Counted from the stretch's first letter, positions 44,454 through 53,280 are shown. The stretch is DNA of 64,000 nucleotides from Candidatus Martarchaeota archaeon (GCA_023485545.1 JAMCZI010000028.1:1-64000), one strand, 5' to 3'. A program made the numbers and translations. Notes: generated by a model from the letters alone, not told the origin.

Positions 44454-44834
44454 ATGCCAAAAGGCGATGCGAGCAATGTAGACGACGGAATGAAGTACTA
44501 CATGACCAAGGACATGTACCACCTCATAATGAAGCTTGTCATACTGGGCAAGATAAAGAAGGGAGGCAGCAGCATATACGCCTACGAACTGATAAACCAC
44601 GTGGCACAGCACGTCCCAAAATACAGGAAGGGAAAGATGGCGATAAAGAATGACATCTACAACACGCTCTCCAAGTTCGAACTGCTCGGCTACGTGAACC
44701 AGCAGAAAAAGCTCTCTGGGGGCAAGATAAAGAACTTCTACACCCTGACCAAGAAAGGGGAGAAATCTTTATCGGAATCAAAGAAGATACTGAAGGATGC
44801 GATGAAAAATGTCGCAAAGCAGCTCGAGGGATGA
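44454..44834 (+). CDS. PadR-like winged-helix regulator
   Basis: 126 residues. The winged helix spans about residues 20-100, with YHLIMKLVILGKIKKGGSSIYAYELI, IKNDIYNTLSKFELLGYV and KIKNFYTLTKKGEKSL, the wing pattern of PadR-type regulators, then a short C-terminal helix for dimerisation. ATG 44454 sits at the expected transcription start, so the message is probably leaderless; a GTG at 44442 lies upstream of that point. The stop overlaps the ABC ATPase start. PadR-type repressors commonly regulate adjacent export genes. Confidence 0.8.
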   Translation: MPKGDASNVDDGMKYYMTKDMYHLIMKLVILGKIKKGGSSIYAYELINHVAQHVPKYRKGKMAIKNDIYNTLSKFELLGYVNQQKKLSGGKIKNFYTLTKKGEKSLSESKKILKDAMKNVAKQLEG

Positions 44835-45826
44835 TTATGGCAAATTCGGTGGAGATATTCAATCTTACAAAGAAGTTCGGCGACTTTACCGCTGTCAACA
44901 AGATGAATCTCTCGATAAAGAAGGGCGAGATATTCGGGCTTCTCGGGCCGAACGGCGCGGGAAAGACAACAACAATAAGCATGCTTCTTGGCATAGTAAA
45001 GCCTACCTCTGGCCGCATAACAATAGAGGGGCTTGACGCAGAGAAGGCTTCCTCCGCTGTGAAGCAGGTCGTAGGATTTATGGCGCAAGAGACAATAGTC
45101 GACAGCGATCTTACTGCCTATGAGAATCTTGAGATTGCAGCCAGGCTTTACCACATGCCGCGACAAGAATGGGCTCCGCGCATACACGAATCCCTGGAAT
45201 GGGCGCAGCTCCTCGAGTTCAAGGACAAGAAGGCTGGCACCTTCTCTGGCGGGATGAAGAGGCGTCTGTATCTGGTGAAATCGATGCTGCACGCACCCAA
45301 ACTCATAGTGCTGGACGAGCCCACCACAGGATTGGACGTGCAGAACCGCGTAGAAATGTGGAAGCAGATAAAGGAGCTCAATAGCAGGGGCGTCACTGTG
45401 ATACTCACAACCCAGTATCTGGAGGAGGCAGACCAGCTGTGCAACCGCATAGCAATAATAGACCACGGCGAGCTGAAGGCTATGGGCACACCTTCTGAGC
45501 TGAAGCGCCTGGTATCAAAGGGCCAGGTGCTTGAGATAATAACTACGCAACAGGAGGCGCAGAAGGTAGCGCAGCTTCTCAAATCGAAATTCGGCATATC
45601 ATCCGATTTCAAGGACGACAAGGTAACTGGGCTGATAGAGGACAATCCGATAGAGAAGCTGCCGCACATACTTAACGAGCTAAAGAAATCGAAATTCACA
45701 GTTGCTGCAGTCAGCATGCACCTCCCCACAATGGATGATGTCTTCATAAAGCTGACGGGATCCAACATAAGGGACAAGGCAGGGGAATTCCAGTCAGACA
45801 GGAATGCGCTCCTTACTATGAGGTGA
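44831..45826 (+). CDS. ABC transporter ATP-binding protein (export type)
   Basis: About 331 residues. Walker A is LLGPNGAGKTTT, the signature is TFSGGMKRRL, Walker B is LIVLDEPTTGLD, and TTQYLEEADQL is the switch region. A C-terminal extension of about 100 residues is common in DrrA-like drug or lipid exporters. ATG 44831 overlaps the regulator stop; ATG 44837, two codons later, has a GAGG seven bases before it and is equally plausible. It pairs with the permease four bases downstream. Confidence 0.92.
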   Translation: MIMANSVEIFNLTKKFGDFTAVNKMNLSIKKGEIFGLLGPNGAGKTTTISMLLGIVKPTSGRITIEGLDAEKASSAVKQVVGFMAQETIVDSDLTAYENLEIAARLYHMPRQEWAPRIHESLEWAQLLEFKDKKAGTFSGGMKRRLYLVKSMLHAPKLIVLDEPTTGLDVQNRVEMWKQIKELNSRGVTVILTTQYLEEADQLCNRIAIIDHGELKAMGTPSELKRLVSKGQVLEIITTQQEAQKVAQLLKSKFGISSDFKDDKVTGLIEDNPIEKLPHILNELKKSKFTVAAVSMHLPTMDDVFIKLTGSNIRDKAGEFQSDRNALLTMR

Positions 45827-45830
45827 TGTA

Positions 45831-46964
45831 ATGAGCTTCGTGGAAGATACTCTTACAATATTCAGGCGCGAGATGCTAGTATTCAAAAGCAACATCAAGA
45901 CCAACATAATCCGTTCAATAATCTTCCCTATAGTGATAATATTTTTCTTTGGCAATATAAATGCCTCATCGTTCAACACCAGCGTAGCAGTGGTGAACTA
46001 CGCCAACAATCCTGCATCATTTGCATTCATAAACGACCTGCAGCACGGCCAGTCGCTATCGGTGGTGAACGTTACGACGCAGCAGAGTGCACTAACACTG
46101 CTTCACAACAGCAAGGTGTCCGCAGTCATTGTCATATTGCCAACCTTCCCGTCAAAAGTTTCCGGCAGCACTTCCGACGTGGATGTATACTACAGCGAGA
46201 GCAATTTCGCAGCAGTCCCCGCGGCGCTTTCTACGATAAGCTCGGTCTCTGAGAGCTTTGCTGTCAATCCGTCCACATTTAGCCAGTCTTTCAACACGCC
46301 TTCAAAGCCTGTGGACTACGGTCTTTCAGAGGTGCTGCTCTACGGCGCAAACACAAACTACAAGACGTTCCTGACCGCTGGAATAATAGCGATGGTTGCG
46401 GCTTTCGGCTCCCTTTTCGGAGGGGGCATATCACTCATAACAGACAGGCAGCTGGGAAACCTAAAGTCATTCCTCCTCTCGCCGATAAGCAAGAATGCAG
46501 TCATACTGGGCAAGGTCCTCTCCGGCACTGTGCAGTCGGTGCTTTACGGTGTGCTTGCGCTGATTGTTGGGCTGATAGCTGGGGCAGGAGTCGCAATGGG
46601 GGCGCTCGGCGTTCTCTGGATAATACTCATAGTGGTAATGATATCGCTGGGCTTCAGCGGCGTTACTATAATACTCGCCTCAAGGATGTCGCAGATACAG
46701 ACATATTCCATACTGGGCAACGTCATAGTGCTTCCGATGTGGTTCCTCTCCGGGGCGTTTTTCCCATCCAGCTCACTTCCGTCGTTCATGCAGCCATTCA
46801 GCACATTCAACCCAATGACATACGCCGTAGCAGGCATGCGCGACGTTATGCTGGTGGGCTACTTCCCTGTCAGCTCCATAATCTTGGATATAGGGGTGCT
46901 TGTCGCATTCCTTGCATTCGGCGTGCTGGCAAGCTTCAAGCTGTTCAAGCCAAATATAAGCTGA
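45831..46964 (+). CDS. ABC-2 type transporter permease
   Basis: 377 residues. One N-terminal helix (IIRSIIFPIVIIFFFG) is followed by an extracellular domain of about 150 residues. Five more helices follow (around TAGIIAMVAAFGSLFGGGI, VLSGTVQSVLYGVLALIVGL, LWIILIVVMISLGFSGVTII and later). LPMWFLSGAFFPSSSLP and NPMTYAVAGMRD are hallmarks of ABC-2 permeases. With the ATPase it exports lipid, glycan or drug-like substrates, which cannot be named from sequence. Confidence 0.9.
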   Translation: MSFVEDTLTIFRREMLVFKSNIKTNIIRSIIFPIVIIFFFGNINASSFNTSVAVVNYANNPASFAFINDLQHGQSLSVVNVTTQQSALTLLHNSKVSAVIVILPTFPSKVSGSTSDVDVYYSESNFAAVPAALSTISSVSESFAVNPSTFSQSFNTPSKPVDYGLSEVLLYGANTNYKTFLTAGIIAMVAAFGSLFGGGISLITDRQLGNLKSFLLSPISKNAVILGKVLSGTVQSVLYGVLALIVGLIAGAGVAMGALGVLWIILIVVMISLGFSGVTIILASRMSQIQTYSILGNVIVLPMWFLSGAFFPSSSLPSFMQPFSTFNPMTYAVAGMRDVMLVGYFPVSSIILDIGVLVAFLAFGVLASFKLFKPNIS

Positions 46965-46989
46965 CGATAAAATGTTAAAAGGTGTAAAA

Positions 46990-48720
46990 ATGTGGAAAAC
47001 AAGCAAGGCATTTGCCATGGTGCTGCCGGTGATGGTAGCAATGCTCATGGTCCAGACTGCATACGCACAGTCCGTTAACTCAGGTTCTACAGGCGGTGCC
47101 CCAAGCGGGAGCGGCGCGCTGTCACTCCAGGCTTTAACGCTTTCGCCGCAGTACGTGGTCTCTGGAGAGAATGTGACTGTGTCATTCCAGCTATTCAATT
47201 CCTATTCCGGAACGTTGCAGAACGTGAACCTGCAGCTTGAAGCTTCGAATCCTCTGCTCAACGTATCTCCCTCATACACCAACCTGATAAGCGTCATAGG
47301 GAGCGGAATCTACGGAGGCAGCGGTTTTGACGTATATACATACAAGCTTCACATTCCCCCAACTCTTCCCTCCGGCATATACACGATAGATGTGGTGGCT
47401 ACTTACGAAACATCCGTAAGCAATGGTGTGACCAGCTACGACACCCCCGGGGAATCTGTAATGCCGATAAGCATATACGTCCACGGCAAGCCCGGCATAG
47501 GATTCAGCATAGCTCCCTCTTCGCAGCTGGTGCCCAATTCAGAAGTGCAGTTTGAAGTCAATGCGCACAACTCAGGCACTGGAACTGCATATAACGTCAC
47601 GGCAACAATAGACAACTCCACATATTTCAAGCCTTCCGGCGCTGAAGAGCTTATACTGGGCACCATGGCGGCTGGTGCGTCATACAGCTCCTCCTCATCA
47701 GTATTCGTCGCACGCAACATCACCAACGGCACCCATCGACTTAAGCTGTCGCTCAGCTATCAGGATGAGAACGGGACGTACGTGCATACTAACATCACCG
47801 TGCCCATTGCGGTGCTTCTAAACAGCCCGGACGTTATCGCGGCAGTGCAATCCACTCAGCCCTCACAGCTTTACGTGGGCTCTAATCAGTCTGTTGAGGT
47901 AGCCATCGAGAATGTCGGCAGCGGAACTGCAAGGAATGTCAGCGTCTCATTCAGCAGCGGCAGCGGCGCGATAGTGGGAAGCGCAGCCTCGAGCTTCTTC
48001 ATAAGCTCCCTACAGCCTGGCCAGTCTGTTCCGGAAACGATAACTGTCAGCTCAAACCAGTCAGAACCGAAATCAGTTGCGCATGTATACGCCTTGCTGT
48101 CGTACAACAGTGCAAACTACGCAGGCAACTATTCAAAGGTTGTTCCAATAAACCTGAGCGTATTCCCGTCCGCTGTGTTTAGCATAACCTCGGTGCAGGG
48201 AAGCCTGCAGCCAGGCTCTACCTACAAGCCAGTCACATACACAATAAAGAATGTGGGCAATGAGCCAGCATCGCAGGTATCACTCTCGCTGCAGTCGATA
48301 TACCCAATAACCCCGATATCGGGCAACGCATACATAGACAGCCTTGCGCCCAACCAGAGCACAACTGTAACGTTCTATGTCGATGTTGATTCCAACGGGG
48401 CGGACGGATCCTATCCGGCGACAATATACGAGCAGTGGCGCCAGCCAAATGGGGCCATATCCCAGCAGTTCTCCGGCTCCAACAGCTACTACATGGCAGT
48501 GGGCGGCAAGCAGTACGCCCCATCTGGAACTACTTCAGAAAGCACAGCCGCAAACTATTCCGGCTACATCTATGCCGCAATAGTGGTAGTCTTGGTTGTG
48601 CTTGTGCTCTTCGCAGTTAGCATGCGCTCTAAGCGCTCATCTGGCGCGAAGGTCCAGAAAGCTGCAGAGAGCGAAGGTGCCGAAAGTGAAAGGCACGGTG
48701 GCACAAAAAGGAGGAAGTAA
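46990..48720 (+). CDS. CARDB/NEW3-type envelope protein with C-terminal anchor
   Basis: About 576 residues. A signal peptide (AFAMVLPVMVAMLMVQTAYA) precedes several Ig-like CARDB/NEW3 repeats with N-V-G-(S/N) turns, for example VEVAIENVGSGTARNVSVSF and YTIKNVGNEPASQVSLSL. A C-terminal helix (IYAAIVVVLVVLVLFAVSM) and a charged tail ending in KRRK follow. COG1361-like proteins often accompany ABC exporters. ATG 46990 follows GGTG by five bases; an ATG at 46972 has none. It lies 25 bases after the permease, so it likely works with it at the cell surface. Confidence 0.75.
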   Translation: MWKTSKAFAMVLPVMVAMLMVQTAYAQSVNSGSTGGAPSGSGALSLQALTLSPQYVVSGENVTVSFQLFNSYSGTLQNVNLQLEASNPLLNVSPSYTNLISVIGSGIYGGSGFDVYTYKLHIPPTLPSGIYTIDVVATYETSVSNGVTSYDTPGESVMPISIYVHGKPGIGFSIAPSSQLVPNSEVQFEVNAHNSGTGTAYNVTATIDNSTYFKPSGAEELILGTMAAGASYSSSSSVFVARNITNGTHRLKLSLSYQDENGTYVHTNITVPIAVLLNSPDVIAAVQSTQPSQLYVGSNQSVEVAIENVGSGTARNVSVSFSSGSGAIVGSAASSFFISSLQPGQSVPETITVSSNQSEPKSVAHVYALLSYNSANYAGNYSKVVPINLSVFPSAVFSITSVQGSLQPGSTYKPVTYTIKNVGNEPASQVSLSLQSIYPITPISGNAYIDSLAPNQSTTVTFYVDVDSNGADGSYPATIYEQWRQPNGAISQQFSGSNSYYMAVGGKQYAPSGTTSESTAANYSGYIYAAIVVVLVVLVLFAVSMRSKRSSGAKVQKAAESEGAESERHGGTKRRK

Positions 48721-48757
48721 TAAAATAGGTGTTATAGCCAGTATTGGTGTGGTATAG

Positions 48758-49642
48758 ATGGCCATAAGCAGCCCGCGCAAGGCGGTTGACGAGCTCTTGG
48801 AGAAGTACGGCATACCCACATGGGTAAAGCCCTACATCTACCGGTACATACGCGGCAACCCCATACAGGCAATAAAGCACGCCGCTAGCTTCGTCGAGAT
48901 AAAGCGCAAGAAGGGTGAGGTGACAAACTCCCACGTGAAGCTGCCAAACGGCATGAAGTTCGACATCAAGTTCGTAATGCACCTGCTCGACATGTTCTAC
49001 TATGGAGAGGAGGAAATATCAAAGATATACGCGGAATGGTCGTCAGACAGGCTGGGCGCCGACGCAGTGAAGTACGCGCCGCACTTCGTCGAACTTTCCG
49101 ATGTGAGCCAGGGCCATGCAAGGGCGGTGCGCAACCTGATAGAGGGACTGGGAAACAGGCTCTCCGACCCTTCAAAGGAGACGAAAGAGGTCTTCGGCTA
49201 TATACGCGGCATAAAGGACTGGAGGCAGCGTGTCATCGTATCAGGGCTCATAATGCGCAAGACATACGGCATACCCTTCGGCTACGTCTTCTACAAGGTG
49301 TTCTATCCTGTGGCGCCTGAGTTCATGCGCTCCTTCGGCAAGGTGTTCGAGAAGACGAGCGAGATAGTCTCATGGGGAGAAGCCGAAGCAGCCAGCATAA
49401 TATCCTCAAAGGCGGTTGACGAGTCCGAGCTTACCTCCACTACCGAGCATGTGCTGGCGTACATATACAAGTCTATAAGAGCGGAGCTGCCGTACGCCAA
49501 GAAGCAGGGTATTGAGCCCGAAGGAAAGCTTCTTCTTGAACTGGCGATTGCATATCCGCTTCATGCGATGCAGGATCTCGGGATGAAGATTGACATCGAC
49601 GCTGAAATCGAGTCAATAAAGAAGCTCTCAAAGGAGCTTTGA
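48758..49642 (+). CDS. Uncharacterised helical protein
   Basis: 294 residues, not recognised. The sequence is alpha-helical and soluble, without signal or membrane helices. Notable stretches are KYGIPTWVKPYIYRYIRGNP, DMFYYGEEEISKIYAEWSSDRLG, VSGLIMRKTYGIPFGYVFYKVFYPVAP and WGEAEAASIISSKAVDESE. No catalytic motif is clear. A GGTGTGGT run lies upstream of the ATG. It follows the envelope protein in the same orientation but with a new TATA-like gap, so co-transcription is uncertain. Confidence 0.6.
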   Translation: MAISSPRKAVDELLEKYGIPTWVKPYIYRYIRGNPIQAIKHAASFVEIKRKKGEVTNSHVKLPNGMKFDIKFVMHLLDMFYYGEEEISKIYAEWSSDRLGADAVKYAPHFVELSDVSQGHARAVRNLIEGLGNRLSDPSKETKEVFGYIRGIKDWRQRVIVSGLIMRKTYGIPFGYVFYKVFYPVAPEFMRSFGKVFEKTSEIVSWGEAEAASIISSKAVDESELTSTTEHVLAYIYKSIRAELPYAKKQGIEPEGKLLLELAIAYPLHAMQDLGMKIDIDAEIESIKKLSKEL

Positions 49643-49713
49643 TGCCGTGCAACTTGCAAGAAACAAGCGCCCTCGCCACTACTTCTTCCGGTAAAGCAGA
49701 CAAAAAGCACAAT

Positions 49714-49723
49714 CTATAAATAG
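49714..49723 (+). promoter_or_regulatory. TATA box for the Alba fusion gene
   Basis: CTATAAATAG predicts a start near 49745 and a leader of about 50 bases. Confidence 0.55.
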
Positions 49724-49752
49724 CTGCTCCAATAAATACATCATCAGGCGAT

Positions 49753-49768
49753 ATTTGGGCAACCAAAT
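49753..49768 (+). promoter_or_regulatory. GNRA-capped hairpin in the Alba leader
   Basis: ATTTGG-GCAA-CCAAAT forms a perfect six-pair stem with a GCAA tetraloop inside the predicted leader, about 26 bases before the ATG. It may be a protein-binding or stability element. Confidence 0.4.
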
Positions 49769-49794
49769 CCTATACTGTTACTAATGGTGTGAGC

Positions 49795-50427
49795 ATGGCT
49801 GAGGAAATACAAAACAACAAAACCAACGGAGCGGACGGGGAGAATACAATATACATAGGCAAGAAGCCGACGATGAACTACGTGCTCGCCGTGGTTACGC
49901 AGTTCAACAGCGGCCAGAGCAAGGTTACGATAAAGGCGCGCGGCAACGCAATCTCGCGCGCAGTAGACGTGGCCGAGATAGTGCGCAACAGGTTCATGCC
50001 TGGCATTAGCTCTCCAGGAAACGAGAGCATAAAGATAGGATCAGAGGAGCTGGCGAACGAGGACGGCACAAAGTCCAAGGTCAGCTTCATACAGATAAGC
50101 GCGAAGGTGGGGCAGCCAGGCTCCGCAGGAGAGAGCGCACAGATTGACGGCCAGGACAATGTGATATACATAGGCAAGAAGCCGACGATGAACTACGTGC
50201 TCGCCGTGGTTACGCAGTTCAACAGCGGCCAGAGCAAGGTTACGATAAAGGCGCGCGGCAACGCAATCTCCAAGGCGGTTGACGTAGTTGAGATAGCCAG
50301 GAACAGGTTCATAACAGCGATGCCCAATCCGAGCGGCGAGGGCATAGCCATAAAGTCGGAGGAGGTCCAGAACGAGGACGGCACAAAGTCCAAGGTCAGC
50401 TCCATGCAGATAGTGCTGTCAAAGTGA
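49795..50427 (+). CDS. albA: Tandem (double) Alba chromatin protein
   Basis: 210 residues made of two complete Alba domains (about 17-105 and 122-210) joined by a Gly/Ser/Ala/Gln linker. Alba is normally a single domain of about 90 residues that dimerises on DNA and RNA. Each half has [31 protein letters not shown] with the DNA-contacting basic residues, and AVDV-EI-RNRF. The halves are identical over 107 bases. ATG 49795 follows GGTG by five bases; GTG 49789 is two codons longer. A single chain could act as a built-in dimer or bridge two DNA sites. Confidence 0.92.
   Translation: MAEEIQNNKTNGADGENTIYIGKKPTMNYVLAVVTQFNSGQSKVTIKARGNAISRAVDVAEIVRNRFMPGISSPGNESIKIGSEELANEDGTKSKVSFIQISAKVGQPGSAGESAQIDGQDNVIYIGKKPTMNYVLAVVTQFNSGQSKVTIKARGNAISKAVDVVEIARNRFITAMPNPSGEGIAIKSEEVQNEDGTKSKVSSMQIVLSK
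49849..49955 (+). repeat. Internal direct repeat, copy 1 (in Alba fusion)
   Basis: 107 bases identical to 50164-50270, offset by 315 bases (105 codons). A further block of about 30 identical bases near 50054 and 50369 keeps the same offset. Confidence 0.97.
50164..50270 (+). repeat. Internal direct repeat, copy 2 (in Alba fusion)
   Basis: Identical to 49849-49955, including third codon positions. That points to recent duplication or ongoing gene conversion. Confidence 0.97.
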
Positions 50428-50447
50428 TGCGGCACTGCTGAAAAAGC

Positions 50448-50457
50448 TTTATAATAG
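50448..50457 (+). promoter_or_regulatory. TATA box for aspS
   Basis: TTTATAATAG lies about 40 bases before the aspS ATG and predicts a leader of about 15 bases. Confidence 0.5.
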
Positions 50458-50492
50458 CTCATGAGATAGAGGGGTAGTCGCTGCGTGGTTTG

Positions 50493-51782
50493 ATGATAAG
50501 GACCCATTACGTTTCGGAACTCAGTGCCGAGCTCAACAACAAGAGCGTTACCGTTGCCGGCTGGGTCCACGAGGTCAGGGAGCTCGGCAAGATAACCTTC
50601 CTGCTACTCAGGGACAGAAGCGGCATTGTGCAGGTGACAGCAAAGAAGGGCATCGTGCCTGATGACGTTATCGCTTCCATGTCGCTGCCCAAGGAGAGCG
50701 TCGTAAAGATAACAGGTGTTGTCAAGGAGAACAAGGAAGCGAGGAGCGGCTTTGAAATAGTGCCTTCTGAAGTCGTGGACCTTAATCCTATATCATGGCG
50801 CATACCTTTCGAGGTGACTGGCAAGGTTGATGCTGACCTCGACGTGAGGCTTAACTACAGGTACATAGACCTGCGGCGGCTCGAAACTACCGCCATATTC
50901 AAGATACAGTCAACCATACTCAACAGCTTTTCATCATACATGATGAGCCACGGGTTCATACAGATACGCCCGCCTGACATAGTCGCGGAGGCTACAGAAG
51001 GAGGCACTGAACTGTTCAGCATCGACTACTTCGAGACAAAAGCTTACCTGGCGCAGTCTCCGCAGCTGTACAAGCAGCTCGCCGTGATAGGCGGCCTTGA
51101 CAAGGTGTTCTCAATCGTTCCGGTGTTCAGGGCGGAGAAGTCGAACACCTCATACCACCTGAACGAGTCGACGCAGATGGACGTCGAGATGGGCTTCGCC
51201 AATTCCGACGATGCAGTGTCTTTGCTGTCAAATGTGCTCGTATCGATAATAAAGGACGTGAACGAGAAGAACGCGCCAGAGCTGAAGGTGCTGCAGAAGG
51301 AGCTCCAGGTGCCGAATGTAAAGATAGCTACGTATTCCGAAGTGGTCGACGCGATAGCCGCGAGCGGCAAGGAGATAAAGTTCGGAGACGACCTTTCGCG
51401 CGAATCAGAGGCTCTTGTCAAGGACCTTTTCGGCGAGGCGGTGATAGTCAGGGACTACCCAACATCGCTGCGCGCATTCTACTCGATGCCGGATGACAAC
51501 AATCCAGAAATAACAAAGAGCTTCGACATGATCTACCGCGGCGTCGAGATATCGAGCGGCGCCCAGCGTATACACCTTCCCGAGCTGCTTATAGAGTCGA
51601 TAAGGAAGAAGGGCATGAATCCCGACAGCTTCAAGTTCTACATAGACGCTATGAGATCCGGAGCCCCGCCGCATGCTGGATGGAGCATAGGCCTCGAGAG
51701 GCTTACGATGCAGATAACCGGAATGAGCAACATACGCGAATGCGCCATGTTCCCAAGGGACAGAAAAAGGCTTACGCCTTAG
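50493..51782 (+). CDS. aspS: Aspartyl-tRNA synthetase (archaeal type)
   Basis: 429 residues, the archaeal length without the bacterial GAD insertion. The N-terminal OB fold contains VTVAGWVHEVRELGKITFLLLRDRSG. The class II core contains LNYRYIDLRR, YLAQSPQLYKQ and FRAEKSNTSYHLNE (motif 2), and HAGWSIGLERLTMQI (motif 3). It charges tRNA-Asp. Whether it also charges tRNA-Asn cannot be told here, and no gatCAB or asnS gene is in the window. ATG 50493 follows GTGGTTTG; TTG 50490 is one codon longer. Confidence 0.95.
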   Translation: MIRTHYVSELSAELNNKSVTVAGWVHEVRELGKITFLLLRDRSGIVQVTAKKGIVPDDVIASMSLPKESVVKITGVVKENKEARSGFEIVPSEVVDLNPISWRIPFEVTGKVDADLDVRLNYRYIDLRRLETTAIFKIQSTILNSFSSYMMSHGFIQIRPPDIVAEATEGGTELFSIDYFETKAYLAQSPQLYKQLAVIGGLDKVFSIVPVFRAEKSNTSYHLNESTQMDVEMGFANSDDAVSLLSNVLVSIIKDVNEKNAPELKVLQKELQVPNVKIATYSEVVDAIAASGKEIKFGDDLSRESEALVKDLFGEAVIVRDYPTSLRAFYSMPDDNNPEITKSFDMIYRGVEISSGAQRIHLPELLIESIRKKGMNPDSFKFYIDAMRSGAPPHAGWSIGLERLTMQITGMSNIRECAMFPRDRKRLTP

Positions 51783-51807
51783 CTTTCTGCAAAATGGCCG
51801 GTTGCAG

Positions 51808-52281
51808 CTACTTGGAGATTACCTTTTCCTGCACTTCCCCTGTGAGCGTGTGCGGGAATCCTGACTGTATATCGGTATAGTTCATCTCCACATAGCCTGT
51901 GTAAAGGTCACCTATCGTGCCGCTGTAAGGCGTAGTGTTGTTCATGTAGCATTGGACGACGAATGTCTGGTTGCCGCCTATCGGTATCGTGTACGGGGTT
52001 GAGAACGCAACCATGTGCGATATAGAGGGCTCGGAGTTGCACCCTATCGAGGTAACATTTATGGGCCCTTCGGTCGACTGCTCAACATTTATCGTGAGGA
52101 TGCCGTTCTCCGTAAAGGTGCTGCCCAGGCATCCAAAATCAGCTTCGAAGACGCACGATGTGTGCACGTAGGTGCTCGGGCTGAAGAGGCCCAGCTCATA
52201 GAGCACTGCAAGCGCTATCGCTATCACCAGTATGGCCCAGCCATACGTTGTCAGGTACTCTATAGCGCTTTGCGACTTCAT
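51808..52281 (-). CDS. Type IV pilin (class III signal peptide)
   Basis: 157 residues. The head MKSQSAIEYLTTYGWAILVI is a typical archaeal class III signal with the glutamate at +5 and a following hydrophobic helix. The mature part is predicted extracellular, with four to five cysteines (CVFEADFGC, GCNSE, VVQCYM) that may form disulfides, and several N-x-S/T sites. It should be processed by the A24 peptidase. ATG 52281 follows GTGGTATTT; GTG 52290 is longer. It lies nine bases downstream of the MoxR gene, so they are probably co-transcribed. Confidence 0.8.
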   Translation of the reverse strand: MKSQSAIEYLTTYGWAILVIAIALAVLYELGLFSPSTYVHTSCVFEADFGCLGSTFTENGILTINVEQSTEGPINVTSIGCNSEPSISHMVAFSTPYTIPIGGNQTFVVQCYMNNTTPYSGTIGDLYTGYVEMNYTDIQSGFPHTLTGEVQEKVISK

Positions 52282-52290
52282 AAATACCAC

Positions 52291-53199
52291 TCAGTGCAGC
52301 GTAGCCACCAATCCGTCAATCACTCCGTTTACCCCTATGCCTCCGGTAGACCTCACCAGGATTCTGTGGCTCAGGACCGGCTTGGCAAGGAACTTTATGT
52401 CGTCAATCGTGACCTCGCTCCTCCCCTCGACGAGCGCCTTCGCTTTTCCGCAGTTCATGAAGCTTATCTCCGCCCTGGGGCTGCCTCCCATGACTACGTG
52501 TATGTCCTTCCTTGTAGCGTCGACCAGGCGCGTGATGTAACCTATCACGTCGTCGCTTATGATTACCTTCTTCGCCTCCTCCTGGAGCTTGAGTATGTCC
52601 TCCTTGCCGAGCACGCCGTTCACGTCGCTCCTGCTCTCGCTCTCCTTTATCCTGAGCATCTGTGCCTCCTCCTCCATTGAAGGGTATTTTACCTCTATCC
52701 TTAGGAGGAACCTGTCCGCAAGCACTTTAGGCAATGCTGTCGTGCCCTCTATGTTAAGCGGGTTCTGCGTAGCAAATGCAATAAACGGGTCCGGAAGCTT
52801 CATGTCCTGCCCTCCTATAGTCACCTGGCGCTCCTCCAGAGCCTCAAGAAGGCTGGTGGTTGTCTTTGGCGGGGCCCTGTTGAGCTCGTCTATAAGTAGC
52901 ATGTTGTTGAATATTGGGCCCTTTTTGAGCTGCACCTCGCCCTTGTCATCCATGTATGTATAGCCTATCACGTCCCTTATGTCAAGGTCCGGCATGCCCT
53001 GTATTCTTCCGAAGCTCGCGCTTATGCTTTCAGCCAGGGTCTTTGACATAGTAGTCTTTGCGACTCCCGGCACTCCTTCAAGGAGGACGTGTCCGTTCGC
53101 GACTATAGATATGAACATCAATTCTATGACATCCTCCTTGCCTGATATGTGCTTCTTTACCTCGGCAAGAACCTTCTGGTACGCCTCTTTTCCATCCAT
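52291..53199 (-). CDS. MoxR-family AAA+ ATPase
   Basis: 302 residues. Walker A is EGVPGVAKTTM and Walker B is NNMLLIDELNRAPP. Sensor and arginine regions occur in FIAFATQNPLNIEGT and LPKVLADRFLLRI, and GSPRAEISFMNCGKA is in the lid. MoxR proteins act as chaperone-like ATPases that often insert metals or remodel surface and VWA-domain proteins. Here the downstream partner is a pilin rather than a VWA gene, which is unusual. ATG 53199 follows a GAGGAGAT site; TTG 53205 is two codons longer. Confidence 0.9.
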   Translation of the reverse strand: MDGKEAYQKVLAEVKKHISGKEDVIELMFISIVANGHVLLEGVPGVAKTTMSKTLAESISASFGRIQGMPDLDIRDVIGYTYMDDKGEVQLKKGPIFNNMLLIDELNRAPPKTTTSLLEALEERQVTIGGQDMKLPDPFIAFATQNPLNIEGTTALPKVLADRFLLRIEVKYPSMEEEAQMLRIKESESRSDVNGVLGKEDILKLQEEAKKVIISDDVIGYITRLVDATRKDIHVVMGGSPRAEISFMNCGKAKALVEGRSEVTIDDIKFLAKPVLSHRILVRSTGGIGVNGVIDGLVATLH

Positions 53200-53264
53200 C
53201 TGCAAATCTCCTCAAAAGCTTTATATACCCTTACGGGCATATAAATATGAAAGCATTCGAAGTA

Positions 53265-53280
53265 AAACTATTAATAGTTT
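53265..53280. promoter_or_regulatory. Perfect 16-base palindrome before rpoF
   Basis: AAACTATTAATAGTTT is a perfect palindrome in the divergent gap between moxR and rpoF, ending 22 bases before the rpoF ATG. Its half-site AAACTA/TAGTTT also occurs inside the PadR-gene palindrome. Confidence 0.5.

Noticed and set aside
49849-50270. Direct repeats as CRISPR or mobile-element ends
   Set aside because: The two copies lie in frame inside one gene, 315 bases apart, as a duplicated Alba domain.
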